A stretch of DNA of 64,000 nucleotides from DATAWK01 sp036267255 (GTDB lineage: Bacteria; Acidobacteriota; Terriglobia; Terriglobales; Acidobacteriaceae): assembly GCA_036267255.1 (NCBI GenBank), contig DATAWK010000003.1:62001-126000 (forward strand), read 5' to 3'. Of this stretch, positions 8,579 through 16,882 are shown in pieces. The notes under the pieces were generated by a model that saw only the letters and a program-made list of their open reading frames with translations, did not search any database and had not been told where the DNA came from. The position numbers were made by a program, and so were the translations under genes. Position 1 is the first letter of the stretch. Each line of letters begins with the position of its first letter.

Positions 8579-10008
8579 CGGATTCCCAGTTCGTTATAGA
8601 TGCCAAATTCGGCGATGCCGGGAGATTCCTTCGAACCATTCAGAGTGATGCGGACGCGTTTCGCCGTGATGGATGGGAACCGGTGAATTTTAAAGCTACC
8701 GAGGTTTTGTCCCGTGGCGATGTCCACCCATGCGGCGCTATCCCAATATTGCAGACGGTAGGCTTCGACACGGCTTTGCGCGCCGTAGTCGGCAGAGAGC
8801 GGCGCAATGAGGGTGGCGGTATTGAATCGAGTTGCGTGCGGGAAGTCGATCTCGATCCAGCCGGAAGTCTGGCCAACGTCGCAGCGCCAATCGGTGGAAA
8901 AATTATTGTCATTGGCGAGATCCGGCCCGACTCCGTCTAAACCGCTGCTGTCGTAGGAGGGCTGCGCGAAGGCCAGGTTGGGCGTGAGGATCTGTATGGA
9001 GGGGCTCAAGCGCGGCGCGGGACCTGGGTTTTTCCATAGACGGCCGATCTCGGCGAGGCGATCGACGGCATTGGGATCGAAGCGTCCTTCGGGGTTGGGA
9101 GCGACATTCAGAATGAGATTGCAGTGCTGCTGATTGAATGGGACAAGCCAATCGTCGACGACCTGATGCGCCGGGCGCAGTTGCTGCGTCGGGTAGTCGC
9201 GCTTCCAGAACCACTCGCTTTGCAGCGTGGTTCCGGATTGCGACGGCACCAGGCTGTCGGAGGGAATTTTCTGACCGGCATGCTGCTCATACTCCTTGAC
9301 GTCGGTGTAATAGAGTATGGGGACGGGAAATCGCCCCGCGTTGTGATCGGTGACGAGGCAATTGGGCTGCAGGCTTTTGACGTGGTCGTAAATTTCCTGA
9401 AAGGGAATTTGATCGTAGCCGATGCGGGACCATCCGGCATTCCAGCCGTCGAAGATGATCATGGTGATTTCGCCATAGTTGCTGAGCAGCTCGGTCAGCT
9501 GCGCCTTAATCATGGCGATCTTTTCCGGCGTGACGTCGTAGGGACGAATGTTCGCGCGCAGATCCAGGATGGAAAAGTACAAACAAACCTTCAATCCATG
9601 ACGGCGAAAGGAATGGGCATAGGCGCGAACAATGTCGTAATGCAATGCGGCATCCTTGACGCTGGGGCTTGCCGTGGCGGTGGGCCATAAGCAAAATCCA
9701 TCATGATGCTTGGTGGTCAGGCAGCCGTAGGCCATTCCGGCGGATTTGGCCGCCGCAGCCCATTGATCCGTATCGAGGTGGGTCGGGTTGAAGAGCTTGG
9801 GCGAGGCCTTGGGGTCGCCCCATTCGCGCTGCTCGTAGGTGGCCATGTTGAGATGGATAAACATGCCGAAACGGAGATCGAGAAATTGCTGCTGCAACTG
9901 CAACAGAGGCTTTCTGTTCTGCAGGGGCAGCGAATAGAGAGGCTCCGGCAAAGCCGTGGCGGCGCAGGCAGCGGTAAGCATACTGAGGGTGAACTCGCGA
10001 CGATTCAT
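8575..10008 (-). CDS. GH29 alpha-L-fucosidase-like, exported, with C-terminal F5/8 type C-like domain
   Basis: Predicted glycoside hydrolase of 477 residues. The start MNRREFTLSMLTAAC is a twin-arginine type signal, so export of the folded enzyme is likely. The GH29 barrel is marked by FGMFIHLNMATY (47-58), TKHHDGFCLW (99-108) and the nucleophile region IIFDGWNAGW (Asp207). The last about 130 residues look like a discoidin/F5-8C carbohydrate-binding domain (GWIEIDFPHATRFNTATL, then RVRITLNGS). A start 18 bases further upstream is possible, but the chosen ATG has GGGAG in front and begins at the signal. The acid/base residue was not identified. Transcription diverges from the glycosyltransferase at 10410. 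Confidence 0.85.
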   Translation of the reverse strand: MNRREFTLSMLTAACAATALPEPLYSLPLQNRKPLLQLQQQFLDLRFGMFIHLNMATYEQREWGDPKASPKLFNPTHLDTDQWAAAAKSAGMAYGCLTTKHHDGFCLWPTATASPSVKDAALHYDIVRAYAHSFRRHGLKVCLYFSILDLRANIRPYDVTPEKIAMIKAQLTELLSNYGEITMIIFDGWNAGWSRIGYDQIPFQEIYDHVKSLQPNCLVTDHNAGRFPVPILYYTDVKEYEQHAGQKIPSDSLVPSQSGTTLQSEWFWKRDYPTQQLRPAHQVVDDWLVPFNQQHCNLILNVAPNPEGRFDPNAVDRLAEIGRLWKNPGPAPRLSPSIQILTPNLAFAQPSYDSSGLDGVGPDLANDNNFSTDWRCDVGQTSGWIEIDFPHATRFNTATLIAPLSADYGAQSRVEAYRLQYWDSAAWVDIATGQNLGSFKIHRFPSITAKRVRITLNGSKESPGIAEFGIYNELGIR

Positions 10009-10409
10009 CGGGGCATCGACTCCCATGGCAGTTTCATATTTTTCACATGCTAAAGATTACATTCACAAACGAAAAACAATCGCGCCCAATTGTAACGCAG
10101 GACGGACGGCATCCAACAGGATAGGTGGCATCCGGAACAGGAGGCACATTCGTGGGCATCTCCCGGGCAGAACGGTTGCAATACCATGGACTTTCAGGGG
10201 TACAGTTCAAGGAACGGTAGAAAAGATCAGGATATGTTATGTCCGATAACAAGTATTCTGTAAAGTAAAATGAATTGCGATTTGACGATGCCTGCATTTC
10301 CCCGTAACCCTCTTAATCCAATGGATAACCGGGATTACAAGCCGCGGGAAAATTCTCTCGCGTGCCGAATGGATTGCGGTATTCTGTCGGCACGCGTCCC
10401 CCTACGCCT
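10009..10409. other. divergent intergenic region
   Basis: About 400 bases between two genes that face away from each other, so it should hold both promoters. It is AT-richer than its surroundings. The best + strand promoter guess is TTGACG (10282-10287) with TAACCC 17 bases on, which is weak. No gene or strong hairpin was seen. Confidence 0.4.
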
Positions 10410-11573
10410 ATGAAGATTGCTTTCTCCACGGCCCGTCCCTCCCACGTTGTGCTGCCGGCCAATCTGCTGGCGCACAAAGGCGACGACGTCACCATTTATA
10501 ACGCGGCGTACCGGTCCCGATTTACGAGGCTCAGGCCAGAGGTTCGCCTGCGGTTCGCTCCAGCGGTAGGCTCGACGTTGAACTTTGTGACGGGTGTGCG
10601 GATGCCGCCGTCTGTCCAGCGGATGGATACGTTGCTGTACGACCATATGGTGGCCGGCCAGATGGGACAGTTCGACATTTTCTGGGGATGGGCGACGGGA
10701 TCGCTGGCATCGGGCCGACGAGCCAGACAGCGTGGCGCCAGTTTTGTGCTGGACCGGGCGTGCCCGTATGTGGATGTCCAACAGGCGATGCTGCGGCAGC
10801 AGGCCGAGATGGTGGGCTATCCCTACGCGCCGGAGCCGGAGTGGTTTCGCGACCGGCAGATTGCGGAGTATGAAGAGGCGGACGTGATTGTTGTTCCGTC
10901 CACATATACGGCGCGGTCGTTCCCGCAACATTTGCAGAAGAAGCTGATCAAGGCTCCGCTGTACGGGCGGGTTGGTTCGCCGAAGGTGCGGGAGATGCGG
11001 CGGACGAATGAATTTGTGGTGGGTACGGTGGGTGGACAGCCGCTGCGCAAGGGCTATCTGTACCTGCTGGAGGCGTGGCTGCGGCTGAACCTTCCCAATG
11101 CGCGGCTGCTGTTGCGGAGCGATGCCGACCTGGAGACGTATCCGGCACTGCGCGATATGCTGCGTCGCGCCAACAATGTGGAACGCATTGACCATGTGCG
11201 CAATATGAGCGAGTTTTATCATCGCTGCGACGCGTTTGTGGTTCCCGCGGTCGATGACGGTTTTGGCATGGCATTGCTGGAAGCGATGGCCCACGGCGTT
11301 CCGGCGATTGCAACGACCAACTGCGGGGCTTCCGAGTTGCTGCGGGCAGGCGAGGATGCGCTGATTATTGAACCGGGCAATGTGGATGCCCTGGTGGGAG
11401 CGATCGAGTCGCTGCACTCTTCGGTGGAGTTGCGCCGTCATTTATCGCAGCAAGGTCGTCGCACGGTGCAGGCGCTGGAGTCGAATGGCGAGTACAGCCT
11501 GTACACGCATGCGCTGGACGAGCTGACGGAACGCGTTCTGCGCCAGCGGACGGAAGCAAGCTCGGCAGCCTGA
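10410..11573 (+). CDS. GT4-type glycosyltransferase
   Basis: Transfers a sugar from a nucleotide donor, probably during envelope polysaccharide assembly. The start MKIAFSTARPSHVVLPANLLA is a normal Rossmann opening; a GTG 48 bases upstream would add a tail unlike the family. The C-terminal GT-B half has GTVGGQPLRKGYLYLLEAW and the nucleotide-sugar site VPAVDDGFGMALLEAMAHG, an EX7E variant with Asp in first place. It is 387 residues long, and donor and acceptor cannot be assigned. It converges with the methyltransferase gene, leaving a gap of only 7 bases. Confidence 0.88.
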   Translation: MKIAFSTARPSHVVLPANLLAHKGDDVTIYNAAYRSRFTRLRPEVRLRFAPAVGSTLNFVTGVRMPPSVQRMDTLLYDHMVAGQMGQFDIFWGWATGSLASGRRARQRGASFVLDRACPYVDVQQAMLRQQAEMVGYPYAPEPEWFRDRQIAEYEEADVIVVPSTYTARSFPQHLQKKLIKAPLYGRVGSPKVREMRRTNEFVVGTVGGQPLRKGYLYLLEAWLRLNLPNARLLLRSDADLETYPALRDMLRRANNVERIDHVRNMSEFYHRCDAFVVPAVDDGFGMALLEAMAHGVPAIATTNCGASELLRAGEDALIIEPGNVDALVGAIESLHSSVELRRHLSQQGRRTVQALESNGEYSLYTHALDELTERVLRQRTEASSAA

Positions 11574-11580
11574 TTCCCTG

Positions 11581-12273
11581 TCAGCCTTTGGTGATGACGG
11601 CGGTGCCGCAAGGATCGACTAATGGAAAACAGTTGATTCCCTCTTCACTGCAATATTTTTTGACGGCGGCTTTCACGCCGGGATAATCCGGATTGTTGTA
11701 ATCGTGCAGAAAAATGTAACCGCCTTTGCTGAGGCGCGGATAAAAAAACTGCAGCCCGTCGTAGATGGGTTTATACAAATCCGTATCGATGCTGACGAAG
11801 GCGAAGGATTCCCGGTGGTCGGCCTCCTGGACGGAATCGGGAAAATAACCGGCACGGATGGTTACGTTCTGGCGATGCTCCATTTTCTTTAGCACCAGAT
11901 CGACGGTGGTATCGGAAAAGTCTTCTGTCGCGGAGGAGAAACCACCTTCGACATCCACGCCTTTGTCTTTTTCACTGAATCCCTGGAAGGTATCAAACAG
12001 ATAGAGAGCTTTGCCGGGAAAGGCCGCGTTGATATGCTTCGCGAAGTCTCCTTTATATACGCCCAGTTCGGCGACGCTGCCGGGGACGGCGTTGGCCTGA
12101 ATTTCTTCAGCAACCAGCGCCAGGGAGCAGACGCGGATGTAGTCGCGGGACGTGAGGTTGGAGAGGCGATGCATCTCCAGAACAATTTGTCCGCGCATGA
12201 TGACGAGACCCAGGCGTTCATAGAGAGCGCGCTTCAGTTTCTTCTTGAAGGATTCAGAACTACTGTTTGCCAT
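11581..12273 (-). CDS. TylF/MycF-family SAM-dependent O-methyltransferase
   Basis: 230-residue class I methyltransferase. The SAM-binding strand is GSVAELGVYKGDFA. LFDTFQGFSEKD and SIDTDLYKPIYDGLQFFYPRL, followed by GGYIFLHDYN, are typical of the TylF (macrocin O-methyltransferase) family, whose metal ligands are acidic residues in the last two segments. The ATG at 12273 is preceded by AGGAGA; upstream in-frame codons encode low-complexity sequence. It lies downstream of the flippase in the same direction, so it probably methylates a sugar of the exported polysaccharide. That role is inferred from context. Confidence 0.87.
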   Translation of the reverse strand: MANSSSESFKKKLKRALYERLGLVIMRGQIVLEMHRLSNLTSRDYIRVCSLALVAEEIQANAVPGSVAELGVYKGDFAKHINAAFPGKALYLFDTFQGFSEKDKGVDVEGGFSSATEDFSDTTVDLVLKKMEHRQNVTIRAGYFPDSVQEADHRESFAFVSIDTDLYKPIYDGLQFFYPRLSKGGYIFLHDYNNPDYPGVKAAVKKYCSEEGINCFPLVDPCGTAVITKG

Positions 12274-12322
12274 GGACTTCTCCTGAAGGGGGTGAGGAGT
12301 TTGCGTTATTTGAGTTGGATGC

Positions 12323-13834
12323 TTAGGTCCATCCCATGCGCTTGCTGAAGAAAGTGGAAAGTTTCTGGATGATGGTTCGCATATCGAAAAGGAAAAAGGC
12401 GACGATTGCGAGGATTGCACTGGTGCCGACGCCTGCCGCGCACTGCATCCAGTATGAATCGGTGGATGTGTGGCGCAGCAGCATGCCAGCCCCGGCCAAT
12501 CCGACGAGGCACAGGCCTGCCAGCCGGTAGACATAGCTCAGGGTGTGTTCGCCGGTGTGCGCGAAGAGATCCTGATTGAGGCGGATGATGCGGATGACCT
12601 GATAGAGTTCGACGGCCAGCCAGGTGAGCAGCAATCCTTCCATGCCATACCAGTGCACCATGGGGATGGCGAGCGCGATGAGTGCGATATAGCTGAAGAA
12701 CATGATGCGGGCCAGGGACTCATGCGTGTTGGTCGAGAACTGAAATTGAAATTTGTGTTCCTTGGTGCAGAGCGTCATGGAGATGGCCGCCATGAGGATG
12801 TAGGGCAGCACGGCGAAGAGTCCGGGCTTGTGCAGCCAGAGCACGACCAGGACGGGCGAGATGATTAAGACGCCAAGATTGACGGTTGGGATCAACGAAA
12901 AGATCAGACGTTCGGAGTAGTTGTAGACGCGCGTGAGCTCCTTCCACTCCTGCCTGCCGAAGAGCCGGGTAATTTCGGGAGCCATGGCCTGCGTGGGCGC
13001 GTTGAGGAGCTGGCGGCACATGGAGAAGATGGTGCGCATGACGGTAAAGGCGACGACGACGAAGGGGCCGGCTTCGCGCTGCAGAATGAGTACGGGCATT
13101 TCGTAGGAGAGAAAGGTGCTCATACTGATGAGGCCGAAGTAGCCGCTGGGTTTGAGAATGCTGCGTACGGCGCTGCGGTCCCAGAGATTTACCTGCGGGA
13201 AAATTTCGGGTGCGATGCGCCGGATGTGCAGCAGGATGAGCAAGGTGCCGAGCGCGTAGACGCTGAGTTGCATGGCGGCCAGAGTTGGAAAGGACCAGCG
13301 CATCCAGGCTCCAAAGGACGTGAATAGGACCATGGAGAGGCGCAGGCCGTTGGTCCAGAGAACGCCGGTGTGGGCGCGGCTGAGAACCATGTACATGCCG
13401 GTGAAGTATCCGAAGAGCACGCCGAGCAGCACCTGCAGCGCCAGAAAGTAGAGCGCCAGTGCGGCGACAGGTTGCGCAATGGTGAGGCGAAGCAGATTTT
13501 TGACGGGCAGAGCGAAGAGCACGAGCGCGACGACGGCTGCGGTGCCGAGAATGCCGAGCAGCAAACGGAGCGAGGTGGATTGCTGTAAATGGTAGCGTTC
13601 GAGGTCGTTGCGCTGATAGCGGACGGTGAGGTCCTGCGTGACATAGGTCTGGATGCCGAAGTTGAGCGTGCTGAGGTAGGCGACGGCGCCGGAGAGCGCG
13701 ATCCATTCGCCGTAGAGCGTGGTGCCGTAGCGAAAGAGAAAAATGGGCGGCAGCAAAAGCTTGGTGACCAGGTTCACCACGTTGGAGGTCAGCAGTGCTG
13801 CCATCACTTTTAGAATGCGGGTGAGGATTCCCAT
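12323..13834 (-). CDS. Wzx-like polysaccharide flippase (MOP superfamily)
   Basis: 503-residue integral membrane protein with about 12 hydrophobic segments spread over the whole length. It starts ILKVMAALLTSNVVNLVTKLLLPPI, as in O-antigen and polysaccharide translocases. Expected role: flip lipid-linked sugar units across the inner membrane. It begins 2 bases after the stop codon of the GT9 gene upstream and is followed 49 bases later by the methyltransferase, so the three form one operon. A MATE-like transporter of another cargo cannot be excluded by sequence, but the neighbours favour a polysaccharide. Confidence 0.88.
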   Translation of the reverse strand: MGILTRILKVMAALLTSNVVNLVTKLLLPPIFLFRYGTTLYGEWIALSGAVAYLSTLNFGIQTYVTQDLTVRYQRNDLERYHLQQSTSLRLLLGILGTAAVVALVLFALPVKNLLRLTIAQPVAALALYFLALQVLLGVLFGYFTGMYMVLSRAHTGVLWTNGLRLSMVLFTSFGAWMRWSFPTLAAMQLSVYALGTLLILLHIRRIAPEIFPQVNLWDRSAVRSILKPSGYFGLISMSTFLSYEMPVLILQREAGPFVVVAFTVMRTIFSMCRQLLNAPTQAMAPEITRLFGRQEWKELTRVYNYSERLIFSLIPTVNLGVLIISPVLVVLWLHKPGLFAVLPYILMAAISMTLCTKEHKFQFQFSTNTHESLARIMFFSYIALIALAIPMVHWYGMEGLLLTWLAVELYQVIRIIRLNQDLFAHTGEHTLSYVYRLAGLCLVGLAGAGMLLRHTSTDSYWMQCAAGVGTSAILAIVAFFLFDMRTIIQKLSTFFSKRMGWT

Positions 13835-13836
13835 GC

Positions 13837-15042
13837 TTAGGTGCGCACCGTATGCTCATTGTCGCAGAGTGCGTTGCGCACACGCGTTTGGCGCGCGTCC
13901 AGCGATGGTGGATGGTGCGCGAGCAGGTCGTTTGCGGCGGCAATCCCCTGCTCCGCACTGATTTCGTCAATGAATGGGTTGGCGGGAGGAGCAGCGATGG
14001 AGGCGCCACGCAGCACGCGATAGCGAGGGTGATGGATGGGAAGCCATTCCACGGCAGGCTGCCAGGCGGGAGCGAGGACGACACCGGGCAGCTGGACGGC
14101 ACGCGCGGCGTGAAACGATCCGGTATCGAGACTGACGATGGCATCGCATTGCGCGAGAACCGCAGCGAGCTGCGGGATGGTGGTTTTGCCGGCGAGGGAA
14201 ATTCCCGGGTCCTCCAGTGGAAGCCGCAGCGCTTCGATGGCGGACGCTTCCCGCGCGCTGCCAATAAAGATGGGGAGAGCATGGAGCGTTTGCGACAAGG
14301 TGCGGATGACGTGCTGGAAGCGTTCGGCGCGCCACTGGTTGGGTTGGGTTCCGCTGTTTTGCGTGGCATAGGCGATTCGGGTGCGCGAGGCGGAATGGAT
14401 TTTGTCCGACAGGAGATGGGAGGCGACGTCCGCATCCTGCCGGCTGAAGAAGATGCGCGGTTCCGGCGTGGAAATTTCCGATGCTGCAGCGGGGTGAGCG
14501 AGCACGCGCAGGATGTCCAGGTTGTCGTCGATTTGCGAGCGGTCGGTATGGATGGTCAAAGGCAGGTGATAGAGCGGCGTGGCCAGGGTGAATCCGGTTC
14601 GGACGGCATTGCCCGCGAGCATGGCCAGGAGTGCGGCTCGGGAGCGTTGATTGCCGCGCGTGGTTGCGATGCAGACAGGGCCATGCGGGAGATCATGAAG
14701 AATTTTGCGCACGGATTGCAAGGCGCCGCGAAAATCTTTCCAGGGATCGGGTGTGACGACGCAGCGATCGACGAAGGGACTGCGATGCAAAACGCCTGCA
14801 GCCAAGGGGCTGGCGGCGACGAAGATGGTTGCGTCCGGAAGCCGGCGCTTGATGGCTTCATATAAGGGCGTGGCGTGGATGGCGCTGCCGAGAGGGGTGT
14901 CGTATTGCAGCAGCAGAAAATTGCGGATGGAGCGGAGATCGTTGGGAGCAAGCGATGGCCGGTGCCGCAACAAACGTTCGCACCCGGCAACGGCGCGCAG
15001 CAAAAAAAGTTTCCGCGAGCCATGCTTTGGCAGTGGCGGCAT
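13837..15042 (-). CDS. GT9 (heptosyltransferase-like) glycosyltransferase, copy 2
   Basis: 401 residues, GT9 family: enzymes that add heptose or another sugar to a lipopolysaccharide core. Seen: SIRNFLLLQYDTPLGSAIHATPLYEAI at the start of the Rossmann fold (after about 40 residues), the middle RIAYATQNSG, and the donor site SLAGKTTIPQLAAVLAQC with SLDTGSFHAARA. The ATG at 15042 has GGAG six bases upstream. It is a tandem paralogue of the gene at 15117, and long segments including the donor site are nearly the same. The very long open frame continuing upstream is a shadow of the neighbour and not part of this gene. Confidence 0.87.
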   Translation of the reverse strand: MPPLPKHGSRKLFLLRAVAGCERLLRHRPSLAPNDLRSIRNFLLLQYDTPLGSAIHATPLYEAIKRRLPDATIFVAASPLAAGVLHRSPFVDRCVVTPDPWKDFRGALQSVRKILHDLPHGPVCIATTRGNQRSRAALLAMLAGNAVRTGFTLATPLYHLPLTIHTDRSQIDDNLDILRVLAHPAAASEISTPEPRIFFSRQDADVASHLLSDKIHSASRTRIAYATQNSGTQPNQWRAERFQHVIRTLSQTLHALPIFIGSAREASAIEALRLPLEDPGISLAGKTTIPQLAAVLAQCDAIVSLDTGSFHAARAVQLPGVVLAPAWQPAVEWLPIHHPRYRVLRGASIAAPPANPFIDEISAEQGIAAANDLLAHHPPSLDARQTRVRNALCDNEHTVRT

Positions 15043-15116
15043 CGAAGGCTCCGTTCCGGGGAAAATCGGAGTGCAAAAAGCGGTGTTGAGAGCAGTGTAG
15101 CGGAGCCAGAGGGCAT

Positions 15117-16328
15117 CTATGGCGTTTTCTTTGCCAGGGCGCGATGGAGGCGGGCAGCGCGAGCGGAGGCGGATGGCGGGTACGCGGTCAGCAGAGCATC
15201 GAGCGAAGCCAGAACCTGTTCGGTGCTGACTTCCTGAATCCAATACTTCGATGTGGGCATGGGAATCATCGCTCCACACAGGATGCGGTAGCGAGGGTTG
15301 CGGAGGGGGAGCCACTCGGAGGGATTCTGCCAGGCGGGTGCGATGACGACTCCGGGAAGCTGTACGGCGCGCGCTACGTGAAACGTGCCGGTGTCGAGGC
15401 TGAGGATGGCATCGCATTGCGCGAGGACAGCGGCGAGCTGCGGGATGGTGGTTTTGCCGGCCAGAGAAATTCCCTGCTCGGAAAGAGGCTGGCGGAGAGC
15501 TTCGACGGCAGCGGCATCGTCGGAGGTGCCGAGAAAGATGGGGATGGCGCGGCGCGTGGCGTGGAGCTCCGCGATGACACGGCGGAAGCGCTCGACGCTC
15601 CAGAGCTTGGGTTGGCCACCGCTGCTCTGCGTGACGAACGCGATGCGTGGATGGTCTGCGGTGACGGATGCTTCGGCCAGAACACGCGTAGCGTAGGCGG
15701 CGTCTTCCCTGCTGAAAAAAATTCGCGGCTCTGGCGTTGCTTCTGGAATTGGCGCGGCGTGAGAGAACGTGCCGGGGTGAAGCGCACGCAGAATGTCCAG
15801 GTTGCTTTCGATCTGCGGCCGGTCGGCGTCGTACTCCAGAGGCAGAGAATAGAGCGGCGTAGCGAGCGTGTATCCCAGGCGGGTTGCTTTGCCGGTGAGC
15901 AGCGCCAGCATGGCCAGCGTGGGACGTTGATTGCTGGCAGTGGTTGCGATGCAGACCGGGCCGGGCGGCAACTGTGCGTAGAGTTGGCGAAGAGCGCGGA
16001 GTGCGCCGGTGAAACTCTGTGACGGAGCGGGTGTTACGACGCAACGGTCGAGGAAGGGGTTGTGGCGCAGAACGCCGGCAGCCATGGGGCTGGCGGCAAC
16101 GAAGATGGTTGCGTCCGGCAATTGGAGCTGGATGGCTTCATAGAGCGGCGTTGCGTGGACGGCGCTGCCGAGGGGCGTGTCGTATTGCAGGAACAGAAAA
16201 TTGCGGATGGAGGAGAGATGTTGCGGTGTGGTGGGCTGATGCCCGCGGAGAATGTTTTCGAGACCGGCGAGGGCACGCAATGCCCTGTATTTGACGGAGC
16301 TGGGGGCGATAGCGAGTCGATTCGGCAT
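15117..16328 (-). CDS. GT9 (heptosyltransferase-like) glycosyltransferase, copy 1
   Basis: 403 residues. Same architecture as copy 2: FLFLQYDTPLGSAVHATPLYEAI, RIAFVTQSSGGQPK and the donor loop LAGKTTIPQLAAVLAQC with LSLDTGTFHVARA. The Lys in GQPKLWSVERF matches the position where GT9 enzymes bind donor phosphate. Only 74 bases separate it from copy 2. The duplication suggests two successive additions of related sugars, or a donor-acceptor change in one copy. 20 bases upstream lies the bifunctional nuclease gene on the same strand. Confidence 0.88.
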   Translation of the reverse strand: MPNRLAIAPSSVKYRALRALAGLENILRGHQPTTPQHLSSIRNFLFLQYDTPLGSAVHATPLYEAIQLQLPDATIFVAASPMAAGVLRHNPFLDRCVVTPAPSQSFTGALRALRQLYAQLPPGPVCIATTASNQRPTLAMLALLTGKATRLGYTLATPLYSLPLEYDADRPQIESNLDILRALHPGTFSHAAPIPEATPEPRIFFSREDAAYATRVLAEASVTADHPRIAFVTQSSGGQPKLWSVERFRRVIAELHATRRAIPIFLGTSDDAAAVEALRQPLSEQGISLAGKTTIPQLAAVLAQCDAILSLDTGTFHVARAVQLPGVVIAPAWQNPSEWLPLRNPRYRILCGAMIPMPTSKYWIQEVSTEQVLASLDALLTAYPPSASARAARLHRALAKKTP

Positions 16329-16348
16329 CCGCGCGGTGTTACGAGTGA

Positions 16349-16882
16349 CTACATCTTATAGCGGCCAAGGTCTTCGTCATTCAGATTTTCCAGCCAGCGG
16401 CGCAGCTCTTCCGGCGAAAAATTTTCCGTGCCGGCGTTGGTCAATCGCGCTGCGCGGGCAACCTGCTCGGCGACAAAGATGGGGCAATCCATGCGCATGG
16501 CCAGCGCCAGAGCGTCGGAGGGACGAGCATCCATGCTGGTGAGCGCGCCGTCGCGCTCCATCCAAAGGACGGCGTAGAAGGTGTCGTCTTTGAGCTCGGT
16601 GATGACCACGCGGCGCAGCACGGCGTCGGTGCTGCGAATGAGATTGATCATCAGGTCGTGGGTCATGGGCCGGGGGGTGGTGGTCTTCTCGATTTCCAAA
16701 GCGATGGCGTTCGCTTCAAAAATGCCGACCCAGATGGGCACAACGGCGTCGCTGTTGATGTCCTTAAGGACGACGATGGGCATGTTGGTGACCGGGTCCA
16801 TCATCAGGCCACGGATTTTGACTTCGATGATGCCATCGACCGATGCCGTGCCGGTCGCTTCGGATTTGGATGCGGTGCTCAT
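16349..16882 (-). CDS. bifunctional nuclease (BFN, DUF151) domain protein
   Basis: 177 residues, a single BFN domain. Characteristic stretches are VPIWVGIFEANAIALEIEK, RPMTHDLMINLI and MDARPSDALALAMRMDCPIFVAE. Proteins of this fold were described in plants as having RNase and DNase activity; the role in bacteria is unclear. The C-terminal tail (SPEELRRWLENLNDEDLGRY) resembles a UVR-like helical pair tail seen in longer members. Its start overlaps the end of miaB by four bases (ATGA), so the two are translationally coupled. Confidence 0.9.
   Translation of the reverse strand: MSTASKSEATGTASVDGIIEVKIRGLMMDPVTNMPIVVLKDINSDAVVPIWVGIFEANAIALEIEKTTTPRPMTHDLMINLIRSTDAVLRRVVITELKDDTFYAVLWMERDGALTSMDARPSDALALAMRMDCPIFVAEQVARAARLTNAGTENFSPEELRRWLENLNDEDLGRYKM

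Noticed and set aside
12720..14435. A 571-codon minus frame across the flippase and GT9 genes
   Set aside because: It is a shadow in another frame: no similarity, and the real genes explain the region fully.
15043..16044. The upstream extension of GT9 copy 2 to a 735-codon frame
   Set aside because: The extra part overlaps GT9 copy 1 out of frame and is Arg/His/Pro-rich; the ATG at 15042 has a ribosome site and gives the normal family length.
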